Shown here: positions 26,470 through 36,477 of the stretch, piece by piece
Layout of the letters: every line of letters begins with the position of its first letter
Numbering within the stretch: the stretch's first letter is position 1
NCBI GenBank assembly: GCA_023254175.1
Contig: JALQYJ010000102.1
Span: forward strand, 1-44,628
Length of the DNA stretch: 44,628 nt
Source: Runella sp.
Lineage (GTDB): Bacteria; Bacteroidota; Bacteroidia; Cytophagales; Spirosomataceae
Direction: 5' to 3'
Position numbers and translations under genes: made by a program
Notes under the pieces: generated by a model
Seen by the model: the letters and a program-made list of their open reading frames with translations, nothing else
The model's database searches: none
Told to the model about the DNA's origin: nothing

Positions 26470-29400
26470 ATGTTAGAATCTGCCCAACAGGGGTTATATC
26501 GCCCCGAGTTTGAACATGACGCATGCGGTATTGGTTTCCGCGCCAACATGAAGGGTCGCAAGTCACACCAGATGGTAGCTGATGCGATTACGATGCTCGA
26601 ACGTATGGATCACCGCGGTGCTTGCGGTTGCGACCCCAATACGGGTGACGGTGCTGGAATCCTCATTCAAATCCCTCATGAGTTTTTTGTTGAAGAGTGT
26701 GCCAAACTAGCTATCACGCTCCCTGCTGCGGGTGAGTATGGTGTTGGTATGATTTTCTTCCCTAAAGATGAAAAACTGCGTTCGGAATGCCGTGATATTC
26801 TTAACCGTAAAATCAAAAAGCTAGGGATGGAATTGCTTGGCTATCGTCGAGTGCCCACTCTCAATGATATTTTAGGAGAAGGGTCGTTGTCGGTAGAGCC
26901 GCAAGTAGAACAATTATTTCTCAAACGTCCTGATTCTGTTACGGACGAACTCGGATTTGAGCGTAAGTTGTTCGTATTACGTCAATATGCAACACATATT
27001 ATTTATGATACGGTAGTTGGTTCTAAAGCACATTTTTATTTTTCGTCGCTTTCGTGCCGTACTATTTCTTATAAAGGACAGTTAACAACAGGCCAACTTA
27101 AGTACTATTTCCCTGATTTGCACAGCGAATCGGTAGTTTCGGCTTTTGCTATCATTCACTCACGTTTTTCTACGAATACTTTTCCTTCTTGGAAACTAGC
27201 ACAACCTTTCCGATACGTGGCACACAACGGTGAAATTAACACTGTTCGTGGCAACGTCAATTGGATTCGTGCTGGCGAGAAATCATTCTGGTCAGAACAT
27301 TTCTCCAAAGAAGAAATGGATATGTTATTGCCTATCTGTGACCTTACAAACTCAGATACAGCCAACTTAGACAATGCCATCGAGCTTCTTTATTTGTCGG
27401 GGCGCTCGTTACCACACGTAATGATGATGGTAGTACCAGAAGCTTGGGACGGTAATGAAGCTATGGATCCTGAACGTAAGGCATTCTACGAATACCACGC
27501 GGCTATTCAAGAACCGTGGGATGGTCCAGCGTCGATTTCATTTACAGATGGTAAAATTATTGGTGCTACCCTCGACCGCAACGGTTTGCGTCCGTCTCGT
27601 TATTGGGTATTAGACGATGATACCATTATTATGGCCTCTGAAGCAGGGGTACTCGACATTGAACCAGAGCGGGTGGTAACAAAGGGCCGCCTGCAATCAG
27701 GTAAAATGTTTGTGGTGGATATGGAGCAAGGTCGCATTATTCCTGATGAAGAATTAAAAGCTGATATTTGCTCACGTCAGCCCTACCAACAATGGTTGGA
27801 CGAAAATAAAATCAAAATCTCTGACCTCGAACCATCACAACGCCCCTTTGCACCGTATGACGATAAACTTTTACTAAAACGTCAAATGGCGTTTGGCTTC
27901 ACTTCCGAAGACTTACGCATGGTGATTGGGCCAATGGCCGAAACAGGCTATGAAGCAATTGGTTCGATGGGTGTGGATGTACCTTTGGCAGTTTTGTCAG
28001 ACCAAAGTCAGCACTTATCAAACTACTTTAAACAGCTTTTTGCCCAAGTAACTAACCCTCCGATTGACTCTATTCGTGAGCGTTCGATTATGTCGTTGAT
28101 TTCTTTCGTGGGTTCTACTGAAAACCTATTGACAGAATCTCCGCAACATTGCCGCCAAATTGAGCTTGACCAACCTGTATTGACCATCGAAGAGTTTGAT
28201 AAACTTCGTTGGGTAGATAAAGCGCACTTCCAAGCAAAAACCATCAACACCTATTTTCGTGCCGACCAAGGTGGAAAGGGGTTAGCTCGTGCTTTGGAAC
28301 GTATTTGTACGTATGCTGAAGATGCCATTGAAGATGGTTTTGAAATCATCATTCTTTCTGACCGCGCCATTGACTCTGACCACGCGCCAATTCCGTCGCT
28401 GTTGGCTATGTCAACGGTTCATCATTACTTGATTCGTAAGGGCTTACGTGGGAAAGTAGGTATTCTTGTAGAAGCAGGCGATGTGTTTGAAACCCATCAC
28501 GTAGCTACATTGATTGGATACGGTGCCGCAGGAGTTTGTCCGTATATGGCTTTCCAGACCATTGCGTATATGAATCGTCAAGGATTGATTAATGGAACGT
28601 TTGAAAATGACAAACTATACGCTAATTATATCAAAGCGATTAACAAAGAATTGCTCAAAATCTTCTCTAAAATGGGTATTTCGACGCTTCAGTCGTACCA
28701 AGGAGCACAAATTTTTGAGTGTTTGGGATTGAACAAAGAAGTGATTGATAAATATTTCACAGGAACTATTTCTCGCATTGGCGGGATGGGTATCGATGAA
28801 ATCGCCCGTGAAGTATTGGTACGCCATAAAGTAGCGTATCCAGAGGTTTCAACCGTAAATCCTCACTTAGAAGTAGGTGGGTTCTACCAATGGAAACAAC
28901 GCGGTGAAGCCCACATATTTAACCCACAAACGATTCACCTTTTGCAACAATCAACCCGCAAAGGGGGAGAAGAAGGGTACCAAATTTTCAAAAAATTCTC
29001 TAAATTAATTGATGACCAAACCCAGAAAGCACTTACTCTTCGTGGTTTGATGCGCTTCAAAAAGGGGAAAGCCATTTCAATTGATGAAGTAGAACCCGTT
29101 GAAAGCATTTTCAAGCGTTTCGCAACAGGTGCTATGTCGTTTGGTTCAATTTCGTGGGAAGCACACACAACCCTTGCCATTGCGATGAACCGCATTGGTG
29201 GAAAATCAAATTCGGGTGAAGGAGGGGAAGATGAGCTTCGTTACAAACCGTTGCCTAACGGAGATTTGATGTCTTCGGCCATCAAACAAGTAGCTTCGGG
29301 ACGTTTCGGGGTGACTAGCCACTACTTAACCAATGCCCAAGAGCTTCAAATTAAAATGGCTCAGGGGGCAAAACCAGGAGAAGGAGGGCAATTACCAGGC

Positions 29401-31047
29401 CATAAAGTGGATGATTGGATTGGACGTACGCGCCACTCTACTCCAGGAGTAGGGTTGATTTCGCCACCACCTCACCACGATATTTACTCGATTGAAGATT
29501 TGGCGCAGTTGATTTACGACTTGAAAAACGCCAACCGCGCTGCACGTATTAGCGTAAAACTGGTATCTGAAGCAGGGGTAGGAACCGTTGCGACGGGGGT
29601 AGCCAAAGCACACGCTGACCATATCTTGATTGCAGGCCACGACGGGGGGACAGGTGCATCTCCGTTGAGCTCAATTCGCCACGCAGGGCTTCCTTGGGAG
29701 CTTGGATTAGCAGAAACGCACCAAACATTGGTGAAAAATAAACTTCGCGGTCGAGTAACTGTTCAGGCCGATGGCCAAATGCGCACAGGTCGTGACTTAG
29801 CCATTGCTGCCTTGTTAGGTGCTGAAGAATTTGGGGTAGCAACGGCTGCACTTGTAGCAACAGGTTGTATCATGATGCGTAAGTGTCACTTAAATACGTG
29901 CCCTGTTGGGGTAGCCACGCAACGTAAAGAACTTCGTGCGTTGTTCTCAGGTAAACCCGAACACGTCGTGAACATGTTTACGTACATGGCGCAAGAGCTT
30001 CGCGAAATTATGGCACAATTGGGCTTCCGTACTATCAACGAAATGGTAGGACAGGCCCAGTACCTCGAAATGCGTGATGATATTAAACACTGGAAATACA
30101 AAGCGTTGAATTTCAATGCCATTTTGTTCAAAGAGCCGGTGAGCTTGGATGTGGCTCAATTCAAACAAGAAGAGCAAGACCACGGAATTGCGGAGGTAAT
30201 TGACTGGCAGTTGATTGACGCCGCGAAACCAGCACTCGAAAAAGGAGAGGAAGTTTATGGAGAATACCCAATTAATAACCTCAACCGCTCGGTAGGGAAT
30301 ATGCTTTCAAACGAAATTTCGAAAGCATATGGTGGCCAAGGATTACCAAACGGAACCATCCACTTCAAGTTTAGAGGTACAGCTGGACAAAGTTTTGGCG
30401 CATTTAACACTACTGGTGTTCGCTTAGAATTGGAAGGCGATGCCAACGACTACTTCGGAAAAGGTCTTTGTGGTGCTGAATTGGTCGTTTATCCTGACCG
30501 TGATGCAACGTTTAAGCCTGAAGAAAACATCATCATTGGTAACGTAGCTTTCTACGGTGCTACTGCGGGTGAAGCCTACATCCGTGGAACTGCGGGTGAG
30601 CGTTTCTGTGTTCGTAACTCTGGCGCTAAAGTAGTTGTAGAAGGAGTAGGTGACCACGGTCTTGAATACATGACAGGAGGGGTTGCCATCATCCTTGGAG
30701 AGGTTGGACGGAACTTTGCCGCTGGTATGTCGGGAGGAGTTGCCTATGTATGGGACAAAAACAATGATTTTGCCCCGAAAGTAAACCCAGAAATGGTAAG
30801 CCTTGAGTCATTGTCGGAAGAAGACAAGACCATTGTGAAAGGTTTTATTGAGAAACATTTCCAATATACCACCAGCAATGTGGCTTTTATGATGACCCAA
30901 GACTGGGATAAATACTTGAGTCAGTTTGTGAAAGTATTGCCTAACGACTTCAAAAAAGCGTTGGCAAGCCGCGGTATTAGCCTTTCACAACAGATTGCTG
31001 ACAAAAACGTCGTCTACCAAGACATCGTTGTTGATGTAGCCCAATAA
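26470..31047 (+). CDS. gltB: Glutamate synthase large subunit
   Basis: 1525 aa. With GltD it makes two glutamates from glutamine and 2-oxoglutarate. Domains in order: class II glutamine amidotransferase starting at the expected catalytic Cys19 (HDACGIGF), which means an 18-residue pro-sequence is removed; the central domain; the FMN domain (about 830-1240) with GGKSNSGEGGED and AGHDGGTGASPLSS; the 3Fe-4S cysteines in CIMMRKCHLNTCPVGVATQ; and the C-terminal glycine-rich helix domain (FRGTAGQSFGAF, GGVAIILGEVGRNFAAGMSG). Full length and intact. gltD follows 138 bases downstream with a hairpin between. Confidence 0.98.
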   Translation: MLESAQQGLYRPEFEHDACGIGFRANMKGRKSHQMVADAITMLERMDHRGACGCDPNTGDGAGILIQIPHEFFVEECAKLAITLPAAGEYGVGMIFFPKDEKLRSECRDILNRKIKKLGMELLGYRRVPTLNDILGEGSLSVEPQVEQLFLKRPDSVTDELGFERKLFVLRQYATHIIYDTVVGSKAHFYFSSLSCRTISYKGQLTTGQLKYYFPDLHSESVVSAFAIIHSRFSTNTFPSWKLAQPFRYVAHNGEINTVRGNVNWIRAGEKSFWSEHFSKEEMDMLLPICDLTNSDTANLDNAIELLYLSGRSLPHVMMMVVPEAWDGNEAMDPERKAFYEYHAAIQEPWDGPASISFTDGKIIGATLDRNGLRPSRYWVLDDDTIIMASEAGVLDIEPERVVTKGRLQSGKMFVVDMEQGRIIPDEELKADICSRQPYQQWLDENKIKISDLEPSQRPFAPYDDKLLLKRQMAFGFTSEDLRMVIGPMAETGYEAIGSMGVDVPLAVLSDQSQHLSNYFKQLFAQVTNPPIDSIRERSIMSLISFVGSTENLLTESPQHCRQIELDQPVLTIEEFDKLRWVDKAHFQAKTINTYFRADQGGKGLARALERICTYAEDAIEDGFEIIILSDRAIDSDHAPIPSLLAMSTVHHYLIRKGLRGKVGILVEAGDVFETHHVATLIGYGAAGVCPYMAFQTIAYMNRQGLINGTFENDKLYANYIKAINKELLKIFSKMGISTLQSYQGAQIFECLGLNKEVIDKYFTGTISRIGGMGIDEIAREVLVRHKVAYPEVSTVNPHLEVGGFYQWKQRGEAHIFNPQTIHLLQQSTRKGGEEGYQIFKKFSKLIDDQTQKALTLRGLMRFKKGKAISIDEVEPVESIFKRFATGAMSFGSISWEAHTTLAIAMNRIGGKSNSGEGGEDELRYKPLPNGDLMSSAIKQVASGRFGVTSHYLTNAQELQIKMAQGAKPGEGGQLPGHKVDDWIGRTRHSTPGVGLISPPPHHDIYSIEDLAQLIYDLKNANRAARISVKLVSEAGVGTVATGVAKAHADHILIAGHDGGTGASPLSSIRHAGLPWELGLAETHQTLVKNKLRGRVTVQADGQMRTGRDLAIAALLGAEEFGVATAALVATGCIMMRKCHLNTCPVGVATQRKELRALFSGKPEHVVNMFTYMAQELREIMAQLGFRTINEMVGQAQYLEMRDDIKHWKYKALNFNAILFKEPVSLDVAQFKQEEQDHGIAEVIDWQLIDAAKPALEKGEEVYGEYPINNLNRSVGNMLSNEISKAYGGQGLPNGTIHFKFRGTAGQSFGAFNTTGVRLELEGDANDYFGKGLCGAELVVYPDRDATFKPEENIIIGNVAFYGATAGEAYIRGTAGERFCVRNSGAKVVVEGVGDHGLEYMTGGVAIILGEVGRNFAAGMSGGVAYVWDKNNDFAPKVNPEMVSLESLSEEDKTIVKGFIEKHFQYTTSNVAFMMTQDWDKYLSQFVKVLPNDFKKALASRGISLSQQIADKNVVYQDIVVDVAQ

Positions 31048-31070
31048 TTAGCCCATCCCTTAATATTCGG

Positions 31071-31099
31071 CCTTGCAGGCAGGAAATCTGCCTGTAAGG
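31071..31099 (+). repeat. Stem-loop between gltB and gltD
   Basis: CCTTGCAGGCAG (31071-31082), loop GAAAT, CTGCCTGTAAGG (31088-31099); 11 Watson-Crick pairs and one G-T. There is no T-run, so it is more likely an mRNA processing or stability element than a full terminator. Confidence 0.6.
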
Positions 31100-31185
31100 T
31101 TCTGAAAAACAAAGTAAAGAAGCTAAGAAAAGCACATCTGGATTCATTTCTCAATCGCTCATTTAATCTTTTATTCAGTACTAAA

Positions 31186-32721
31186 ATGGGAAAACCCACT
31201 GGATTTATCGAATATGGCCGTGAGTTGCCAACCAAACGCAGTGTTGAAGAACGCCGCTTAGACTATAAAGAAATTGAACCAATAGGAAGCCAAGAAGATG
31301 CCAAAAAACAAGCCGCACGTTGCATGGACTGCGGAATCCCTTTTTGCCATAATGGCTGTCCGCTAGGAAACATTATCCCTGAATTCAATGACGCTGTCTA
31401 CGAAGAAAACTGGGAATATGCTTACCAAATCCTAACAAGTACCAACAACTTCCCTGAATTTACAGGACGTATTTGCCCAGCTCCCTGTGAAGCATCGTGT
31501 GTACTTGGTATCAATAAGCCGCCTGTTGCCATTGAGTACGTGGAGAAGTCAATTATCGAGACGGCCTATGCAAAAGGGTACGTTAAACCACGTGTTCCAG
31601 CAAAACGTACAGGTAAAAAAGTGGCCGTTATCGGCTCTGGTCCTGCGGGATTGGCAGCGGCAGCGCAGCTTAACTATGCAGGGCATTGGGTAACGGTATT
31701 TGAACGTGCCGACCAAGTGGGTGGTTTGCTCCGCTACGGTATTCCTGACTTTAAGTTAGAGAAAACCGTTGTTGCTCGCCGTGCTGAGGTAATGACTCAA
31801 GAAGGCGTTGAGTTTAAAACCAACGTGAATATTGGGGTTGATATCAAAGCCGATGAAATCTTACGTGATTTTGATGCGATTGTGTTAGCGATTGGTTCAA
31901 CAGAGCCACGCGAAATTCGTATTCCAGGATGGGATAAATACATTGGTAAAGGAGTACATCCTGCCATGGAGTTTTTGAGTCAGCAAAACAAGCGAGTGTC
32001 TAACAATGAGCGCATTGTTGACCATCGTGGTGATAAATACACCAATGGCGAAATCTTAGCTACCGGCAAACATGTAGTAGTAATTGGTGGGGGAGATACA
32101 GGTTCTGATTGTGTTGGAACATCAAACCGTCACAAAGCGGCTACCGTTACACAAGTTGAAGTAATGCCAGCACCAAAATACGACGATAAATTGCAACCTT
32201 TCTACAAGGTTCGTGATGAGAAAACACCTTGGCCAATGTGGCCCATCACTAAGCGGACATCTACTTCGCACGAAGAAGGTTGTGAGCGTTTTTGGGCCAT
32301 TGCTGTGCAGGAGTTTATTGGTGATGGTGAAAAACTAACAGGTTTACGCATCGCTGATATTACGGGCGAGCGTACATTGGAAGATGGCCGTAAGGCTCCA
32401 GTTACCGAAAATGAGCGCGTAGTTAATTGCGATTTGGCCTTGATTGCGGCGGGTTTTGTTCATCCACAACAATACCTCCTTGAGCAGTTTGGCATTGAGA
32501 CAGATTTACGCAAAAACATCAAAGCTTCGGAAAACAATTACGCCACTTCGATTGATAAAGTCTTTGCCGCAGGTGACTGCCGCCGTGGACAGTCGTTGGT
32601 GGTATGGGCGATTTCAGAAGGCCGTGAAGCTGCTCGCAAAGTGGATGAATTCTTAATGGGTGAGTCGATGTTGGAGGCCAAAGAAGTAGGTATGTTTAAC
32701 CCTGCGTTCTCTCACGCTTAG
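31186..32721 (+). CDS. gltD: Glutamate synthase small subunit
   Basis: 511 aa. Supplies electrons from NAD(P)H to GltB. The N-terminal Fe-S region has [17 protein letters not shown] and [12 protein letters not shown]. The FAD site is [17 protein letters not shown] (about 143-159), and the second dinucleotide site is [15 protein letters not shown]. The C-terminal FAD contact [18 protein letters not shown] is intact. Same strand as gltB, 138 bases downstream; the pair is most likely one transcript with a hairpin between the genes. A long stem-loop follows the stop codon. Confidence 0.97.
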   Translation: MGKPTGFIEYGRELPTKRSVEERRLDYKEIEPIGSQEDAKKQAARCMDCGIPFCHNGCPLGNIIPEFNDAVYEENWEYAYQILTSTNNFPEFTGRICPAPCEASCVLGINKPPVAIEYVEKSIIETAYAKGYVKPRVPAKRTGKKVAVIGSGPAGLAAAAQLNYAGHWVTVFERADQVGGLLRYGIPDFKLEKTVVARRAEVMTQEGVEFKTNVNIGVDIKADEILRDFDAIVLAIGSTEPREIRIPGWDKYIGKGVHPAMEFLSQQNKRVSNNERIVDHRGDKYTNGEILATGKHVVVIGGGDTGSDCVGTSNRHKAATVTQVEVMPAPKYDDKLQPFYKVRDEKTPWPMWPITKRTSTSHEEGCERFWAIAVQEFIGDGEKLTGLRIADITGERTLEDGRKAPVTENERVVNCDLALIAAGFVHPQQYLLEQFGIETDLRKNIKASENNYATSIDKVFAAGDCRRGQSLVVWAISEGREAARKVDEFLMGESMLEAKEVGMFNPAFSHA

Positions 32722-32752
32722 TTTGAAATAAAAAAATCCTTATTGGGCTTAA

Positions 32753-32813
32753 AAATAGACTTCTTCTTGTTCTTTGAGGTGAAAGCCTCGTCGAATCAAG
32801 AAGAAGTCTATTT
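32753..32813 (+). terminator. Long stem-loop after gltD
   Basis: 17-bp perfect stem: AAATAGACTTCTTCTTG (32753-32769) with CAAGAAGAAGTCTATTT (32797-32813). The 27-base loop holds a small inner stem GAGG/CCTC. It is a likely terminator for gltB-gltD, although the T-run is short. Confidence 0.65.
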
Positions 32814-32933
32814 GTTGGATACTATCCCATAAAACGATTAAAGAGCCTGTATCATTCCTTTCTAACATTGAAAATGGGTTAGGCTTTCTTGGCGGTTATT
32901 ACTAAAAACGAATCAAGATAGAGGGAAACTTTT

Positions 32934-33782
32934 TTACTTAGTCAAATACCTTTTCTTAAACGACAACGGATTTTCACCAGTCACCTTTTTAAAGATCCGG
33001 TTGAAGTATGACAAACTATCAAAGCCACAATCAAAGCAGGTTTCGGTCACGTTTTTATCCATCAAAAGTAGCTTTTGAGCTTGATTGATGCGGTAGTGGT
33101 TCAAAAATTCGGTAAAAGTCAGGCGTGTCATTTTTTTGAAATAACGACAAAAAGCAGGAACGCTCAAATGGCACAAACCCGCTACTTCCTCCATTTCTAT
33201 TTTTCTATGGTAATGCTCGTCGATAAAACTGTACAGTCTTTTGAGGCGTTCTTGGTCTTTCTTAGTGTATTGATTTTCAACGGGAAACTCGTGCAAAAAA
33301 AGAATATCTTGTGCCTCGGCCAAGGTTTGAAGCAGCCGTAATACTTCCAAAAATTGGTCGAAGGGAGAAAGTTGCCCTAGGTTTTTCATCTGCTTCCAAA
33401 CTTTCGCCTTTGTTGCCTCACCAAAAGCTAACCCGTGCCGTGCCTGTTGAAAAAGCTGGGCGATGGTTGCCAACTCAGGGGTAGACCCAAATGCCTCTCC
33501 TAAAAAGTCACTTTTGATATGCAGTACTACTTTTTCGTAGTCGGTCTTGATGCCGTAGTCAAAGTTGAGGTGTAGGATATTTGATCCAATAAAAACCAAA
33601 TCGCTCCCCACAAACCGAGAAATGTGCTCTCCCACGTGCCTCATGCCACTTTCTGCCTTAATAAACACCAATTCTAATTCGGGATGGAAGTGCCAATAAA
33701 AGACATCGCTTAGTCGTGGATTTAATAATAATCGGAACGAGCTATTGGAATCAGGAACAAAGGTTTCAAAAATAACTTTCAT
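32934..33782 (-). CDS. AraC-family transcriptional regulator
   Basis: 282 aa from the ATG at 33782 (MKVIFETFVPDSNSSFRLL); an ATG four codons upstream (33794) is also possible. The N-terminal cupin part (about 1-140) contains YWHFHPELELVFIKAESG, a typical effector-binding barrel. The C-terminal AraC DNA-binding domain (about 180-280) has two HTH units, ending CFDCGFDSLSYFNRIFKKVTGENPLSFKKRY, of which GFDSLSYFNRIFKK is the signature. The gene is divergent from the PhyH-family dioxygenase gene at 33932 with about 150 bases between, so it probably regulates that gene (inference). Confidence 0.92.
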   Translation of the reverse strand: MKVIFETFVPDSNSSFRLLLNPRLSDVFYWHFHPELELVFIKAESGMRHVGEHISRFVGSDLVFIGSNILHLNFDYGIKTDYEKVVLHIKSDFLGEAFGSTPELATIAQLFQQARHGLAFGEATKAKVWKQMKNLGQLSPFDQFLEVLRLLQTLAEAQDILFLHEFPVENQYTKKDQERLKRLYSFIDEHYHRKIEMEEVAGLCHLSVPAFCRYFKKMTRLTFTEFLNHYRINQAQKLLLMDKNVTETCFDCGFDSLSYFNRIFKKVTGENPLSFKKRYLTK

Positions 33783-33891
33783 ATCAAAATTCACTTTTAT
33801 TTACTTTAATGTATAATAGTCGACTACAATAATATCAATATAGTTCAAATAAATGCAATTATTGGTAAAGATTTCTGCAGGAAACTTTGGC

Positions 33892-33899
33892 TATCTTTG
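33892..33899 (+). promoter_or_regulatory. -7 box for the PhyH-family gene
   Basis: TATCTTTG, a full match to TAnnTTTG, 33 bases before the ATG at 33932. It shows that an in-frame upstream start at 33887 would precede the transcript. The -33 region is poor, as is common for activator-dependent promoters. Confidence 0.5.
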
Positions 33900-33931
33900 T
33901 ATCATTATTTCAATCAAAAATAAAACTATCT

Positions 33932-34915
33932 ATGGAACTTCAAGCACAAACCATGGCCCCTGTAAAGATGGCTAATACCAACCACGAAGACATTCCTGGC
34001 AACCCTTCTACGGCCACTAGTAGTCATTTGATGCTAAACGACCGCTCTAATGGGCAACCTTTGCGGGTGTTGAGTGAGGAAGATTGGCAGTTTTGGAAGC
34101 ATAACGGTTACATAGTCATCAAAAACGCTGTCCCCCGCGAGCAAGCCCTTAAAACCGCCGAATTTTTGTGGGAATTTGAGGAAAAAGACCCCATGAACCC
34201 TAAAACTTGGTACACCCCCCCTCGTGCGGAAATGAAGATGAAGGAATTAACGGGAACAGGAATGGTAGAGGTGTATAACAACCAACACCTTTGGAACAAC
34301 CGTCAAATGCAACGGGTGTACGATGCGTTTGTGGACATCTGGGGAACAGAAAAGTTGTGGGTGACTATTGACCGCGCCAACTTAAACTTTCCGATTCGCC
34401 CGGGTTTTGAATATAAAGGGTTTATTCACTGGGATTATGACCCCGAAACTAAACCCCAAAACGTGCAAGGCGTACTGGCACTTGCCGACCAAACCGACGA
34501 AAACATGGGTGGTTTTCAGTGCATTCCTGAACTGTACCGTACGTACGATACATGGAAATTGAGCCAACCCGCCGACCGAAATCGTTTTCAACCCGACACC
34601 ACTGGTTTTGAAGAACATCTTGTAAAAGTAAAAATGGAAGCGGGCGATTTATTGATTTTCAACAGCACGCAGCCGCACGGCATCCGCCCCAATTTGTCAG
34701 GAAATAAGGTTCGTATAGCACAATACATCTCCATGATGCCCGCTGAAGAGGACAACAACGCTATGCGTGAGTGGCGCGTTAATTCGTGGAGAAATCGCAT
34801 TGCGCCCGAAGGATATGCGTTTCCAGGCGATCCTCGCAAGTGGGAACAAACCAAGTACGGCGTGGCCGAATTGAACGACCTTGGCAAAAAGCTGCTAGGG
34901 CTTGAAAAATGGTAA
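33932..34915 (+). CDS. Phytanoyl-CoA dioxygenase (PhyH) family protein
   Basis: 327 aa from the ATG at 33932, chosen because the promoter box lies just upstream. It is a predicted Fe(II)/2-oxoglutarate oxygenase: the HxD pair is in FIHWDYDP (H166, D168), the distal His in STQPHGIRPN (H249), and R261 may bind 2-oxoglutarate. DWQFWKHNGYIVIKNAV near residue 51 is the common N-terminal segment. Bacterial members hydroxylate varied small molecules; the substrate cannot be told here. The divergent AraC regulator points to an inducible catabolic or modification function. The first 45 residues are disordered-looking. Confidence 0.9.
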   Translation: MELQAQTMAPVKMANTNHEDIPGNPSTATSSHLMLNDRSNGQPLRVLSEEDWQFWKHNGYIVIKNAVPREQALKTAEFLWEFEEKDPMNPKTWYTPPRAEMKMKELTGTGMVEVYNNQHLWNNRQMQRVYDAFVDIWGTEKLWVTIDRANLNFPIRPGFEYKGFIHWDYDPETKPQNVQGVLALADQTDENMGGFQCIPELYRTYDTWKLSQPADRNRFQPDTTGFEEHLVKVKMEAGDLLIFNSTQPHGIRPNLSGNKVRIAQYISMMPAEEDNNAMREWRVNSWRNRIAPEGYAFPGDPRKWEQTKYGVAELNDLGKKLLGLEKW

Positions 34916-34928
34916 GGAAGTGCTTTTT

Positions 34929-35281
34929 ATGCGAATATTGGGTTGTACTGTATTAGCCACTACTACCTCTGCCTAACTCAACGCCTCATCAGTTTTAAGC
35001 CTATCCTACCAAAACTCGCAGGCAAGGCTATATTTACCGATAAAGCTTACTGTGATACGGAACTCAATCAGCAAATTCTCCATCAGTATGATGCTTCACC
35101 CAAGTCAAGCTGGTAAAAGGACAAAGTCAAACCTAAACGCAGTTTAAAAAAGCCGCTGATGACCTGTTTTCAACGGCTTTTTCTAGAGTTAGACAGCCTA
35201 TTGAGTCGTTATTCAATTGGATAAACGATAAAAAAGGTTTGCAAATCTTTTTTACTATATGTTCTAACCCAATATTCGCAT
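34929..35281. mobile_element. 353-bp internally deleted insertion sequence (MITE-like) with perfect terminal repeats
   Basis: ATGCGAATATTGGGTT (34929-34944) and AACCCAATATTCGCAT (35266-35281) are perfect 16-bp inverted repeats. Between them lie pieces of a DDE transposase. No target duplication could be recognised in the flanks. The element sits directly after the PhyH-family gene and before the Mrr-like gene. Confidence 0.8.
34952..35265 (+). pseudogene. Degraded DDE transposase fragment
   Basis: Translation gives IFTDKAYCDTELNQQILHQ, then an in-frame stop (TAA near 35115), a frameshift in an A-run near 35150, and then AFSRVRQPIESLFNWINDK in another frame. These resemble the second catalytic Asp region and the late Glu region of IS4/IS5-like DDE transposases. 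The N-terminal half is gone, so it cannot be active. Confidence 0.7.
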
Positions 35282-35340
35282 TATTTGTATTTAGTGGTTG
35301 TTTGACATATTTTGCAAGTCTATGTCATAAATAAACACCA

Positions 35341-36330
35341 ATGAATGTAATCGTCGTTAGAGCCTTAAATGGAGAACTTACAGATACCTTTAAACAAAAT
35401 GGATTCGCTGCTATTGGTTGGATTGAAGAACCTATTGAAAATTTTAATGATTGGGAGACCATAGAGCGACAGTACAGGCAAGATTTTCCTGATGGAAGCC
35501 CTGTGAAAGTAGGTGTAAATGTTGGGCAGATTTATCGTTTTTTGAATGAAATTAAGGTGGGGACAATCGTTGTAACTCCCTATCGTGACGGAACTTTATT
35601 AATTGGTCAGGCTACAAGTGAAGCATACTATCAAAAAGATACTATTTGTCGTTTCTATTGCAGAGTAAATGTTGCTTGGAAAAATGAACGTTACGACCGT
35701 CGCCTTCTCAGTATTCCCACACAAAATACTATCCGAAGCTCACTCACTATTTTTAGAGTACCAGCCATCCATGAGATTGCAAATTTGGCTCGTATTCCTT
35801 TGCCTGACAGTATTCTGCCCACTACTTCTTTGTCTGTTCAGCAAAATAACTATATAGAGGTTATCAAAGCACAACTACTTAGTTTAGACCCCACAGAGTT
35901 TGAAATATTTGTTAATTGCATCATGCAGTCACTTGGCTTTGAGTCCACACAGGAGCATGGAAACGTTGGTGATGGCGGAACTGATGTAGAAGGGATTCTA
36001 AATGTGTTAGGCTTTGCTTCCATTAAGTTGCAAATTCAGGTAAAACGCTACGAAAGCAACGCTATCAGTGAGCGCGAAATCCGTAATTTCAGGGGAAGTT
36101 TGAAAAATGGCTACCAAGGTACATTTATTACACTTTCATCATTTAGTAGAAAAGCAGTTGAAAGTGCTTCAAGTCCTAACTTTCAACCTATTAACTTGAT
36201 AGATGGTAAACAATTAATAGAAGTATTTATTGAACAATTTGATAAGGTCATGCAACTTATTGAAGACAACGAATCATATCGTTCTTTACTTGATAAGTTG
36301 CGGTTTAAGAAAATAATTATTCCTCAGTAA
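35341..36330 (+). CDS. Mrr-like restriction endonuclease
   Basis: 329 aa. The C-terminal half (about 180-320) is the Mrr catalytic domain of the PD-(D/E)xK fold: LDPTEFEIFVNCIMQSLGF, then GDGGTDVEGIL (D211, D215) and IQVKRYE (Q233-x-K235). The fold continues with EIRNFRGSL and FITLSSFSRKAVESA, and ends with INLIDGKQLIEVF. The N-terminal half (about 1-140, with GFAAIGWIEE and VVTPYRDGTLLIGQ) resembles a PUA/EVE-like domain, which may recognise modified bases. The likely role is restriction of modified foreign DNA. An hsdR-like stub starts 24 bases downstream, so it may once have belonged to a type I restriction locus. Confidence 0.87.
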   Translation: MNVIVVRALNGELTDTFKQNGFAAIGWIEEPIENFNDWETIERQYRQDFPDGSPVKVGVNVGQIYRFLNEIKVGTIVVTPYRDGTLLIGQATSEAYYQKDTICRFYCRVNVAWKNERYDRRLLSIPTQNTIRSSLTIFRVPAIHEIANLARIPLPDSILPTTSLSVQQNNYIEVIKAQLLSLDPTEFEIFVNCIMQSLGFESTQEHGNVGDGGTDVEGILNVLGFASIKLQIQVKRYESNAISEREIRNFRGSLKNGYQGTFITLSSFSRKAVESASSPNFQPINLIDGKQLIEVFIEQFDKVMQLIEDNESYRSLLDKLRFKKIIIPQ

Positions 36331-36353
36331 ACTCAACAATCGTTCAAACAGTC

Positions 36354-36430
36354 ATGGCTTTTAATGAAAATACTCGCGTCAAGATTCCTGCAATTCTTCA
36401 CCTCTGTCGTTTGGGGTACAGTTTTTTGGA
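36354..36430 (+). pseudogene. 5' stub of a type I restriction subunit HsdR gene
   Basis: From the ATG the frame reads AFNENTRVKIPAILHLCRLGYSFL, which resembles the N-terminus of HsdR proteins. After about 25 codons it runs into the terminal repeat of the IS3 element and stops at 36441. Nothing HsdR-like continues beyond the IS, so the rest of the gene has been deleted. Identification rests on a short match. Confidence 0.6.
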
Positions 36431-36477
36431 GTGGTCCAGTTGAGGCGGACACTTGAAATGTGTAACTTTACAAAGTT

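Noticed and set aside
28935-30657. Several minus-strand frames opposite gltB
   Set aside because: They are antisense shadows of a fully conserved glutamate synthase gene.
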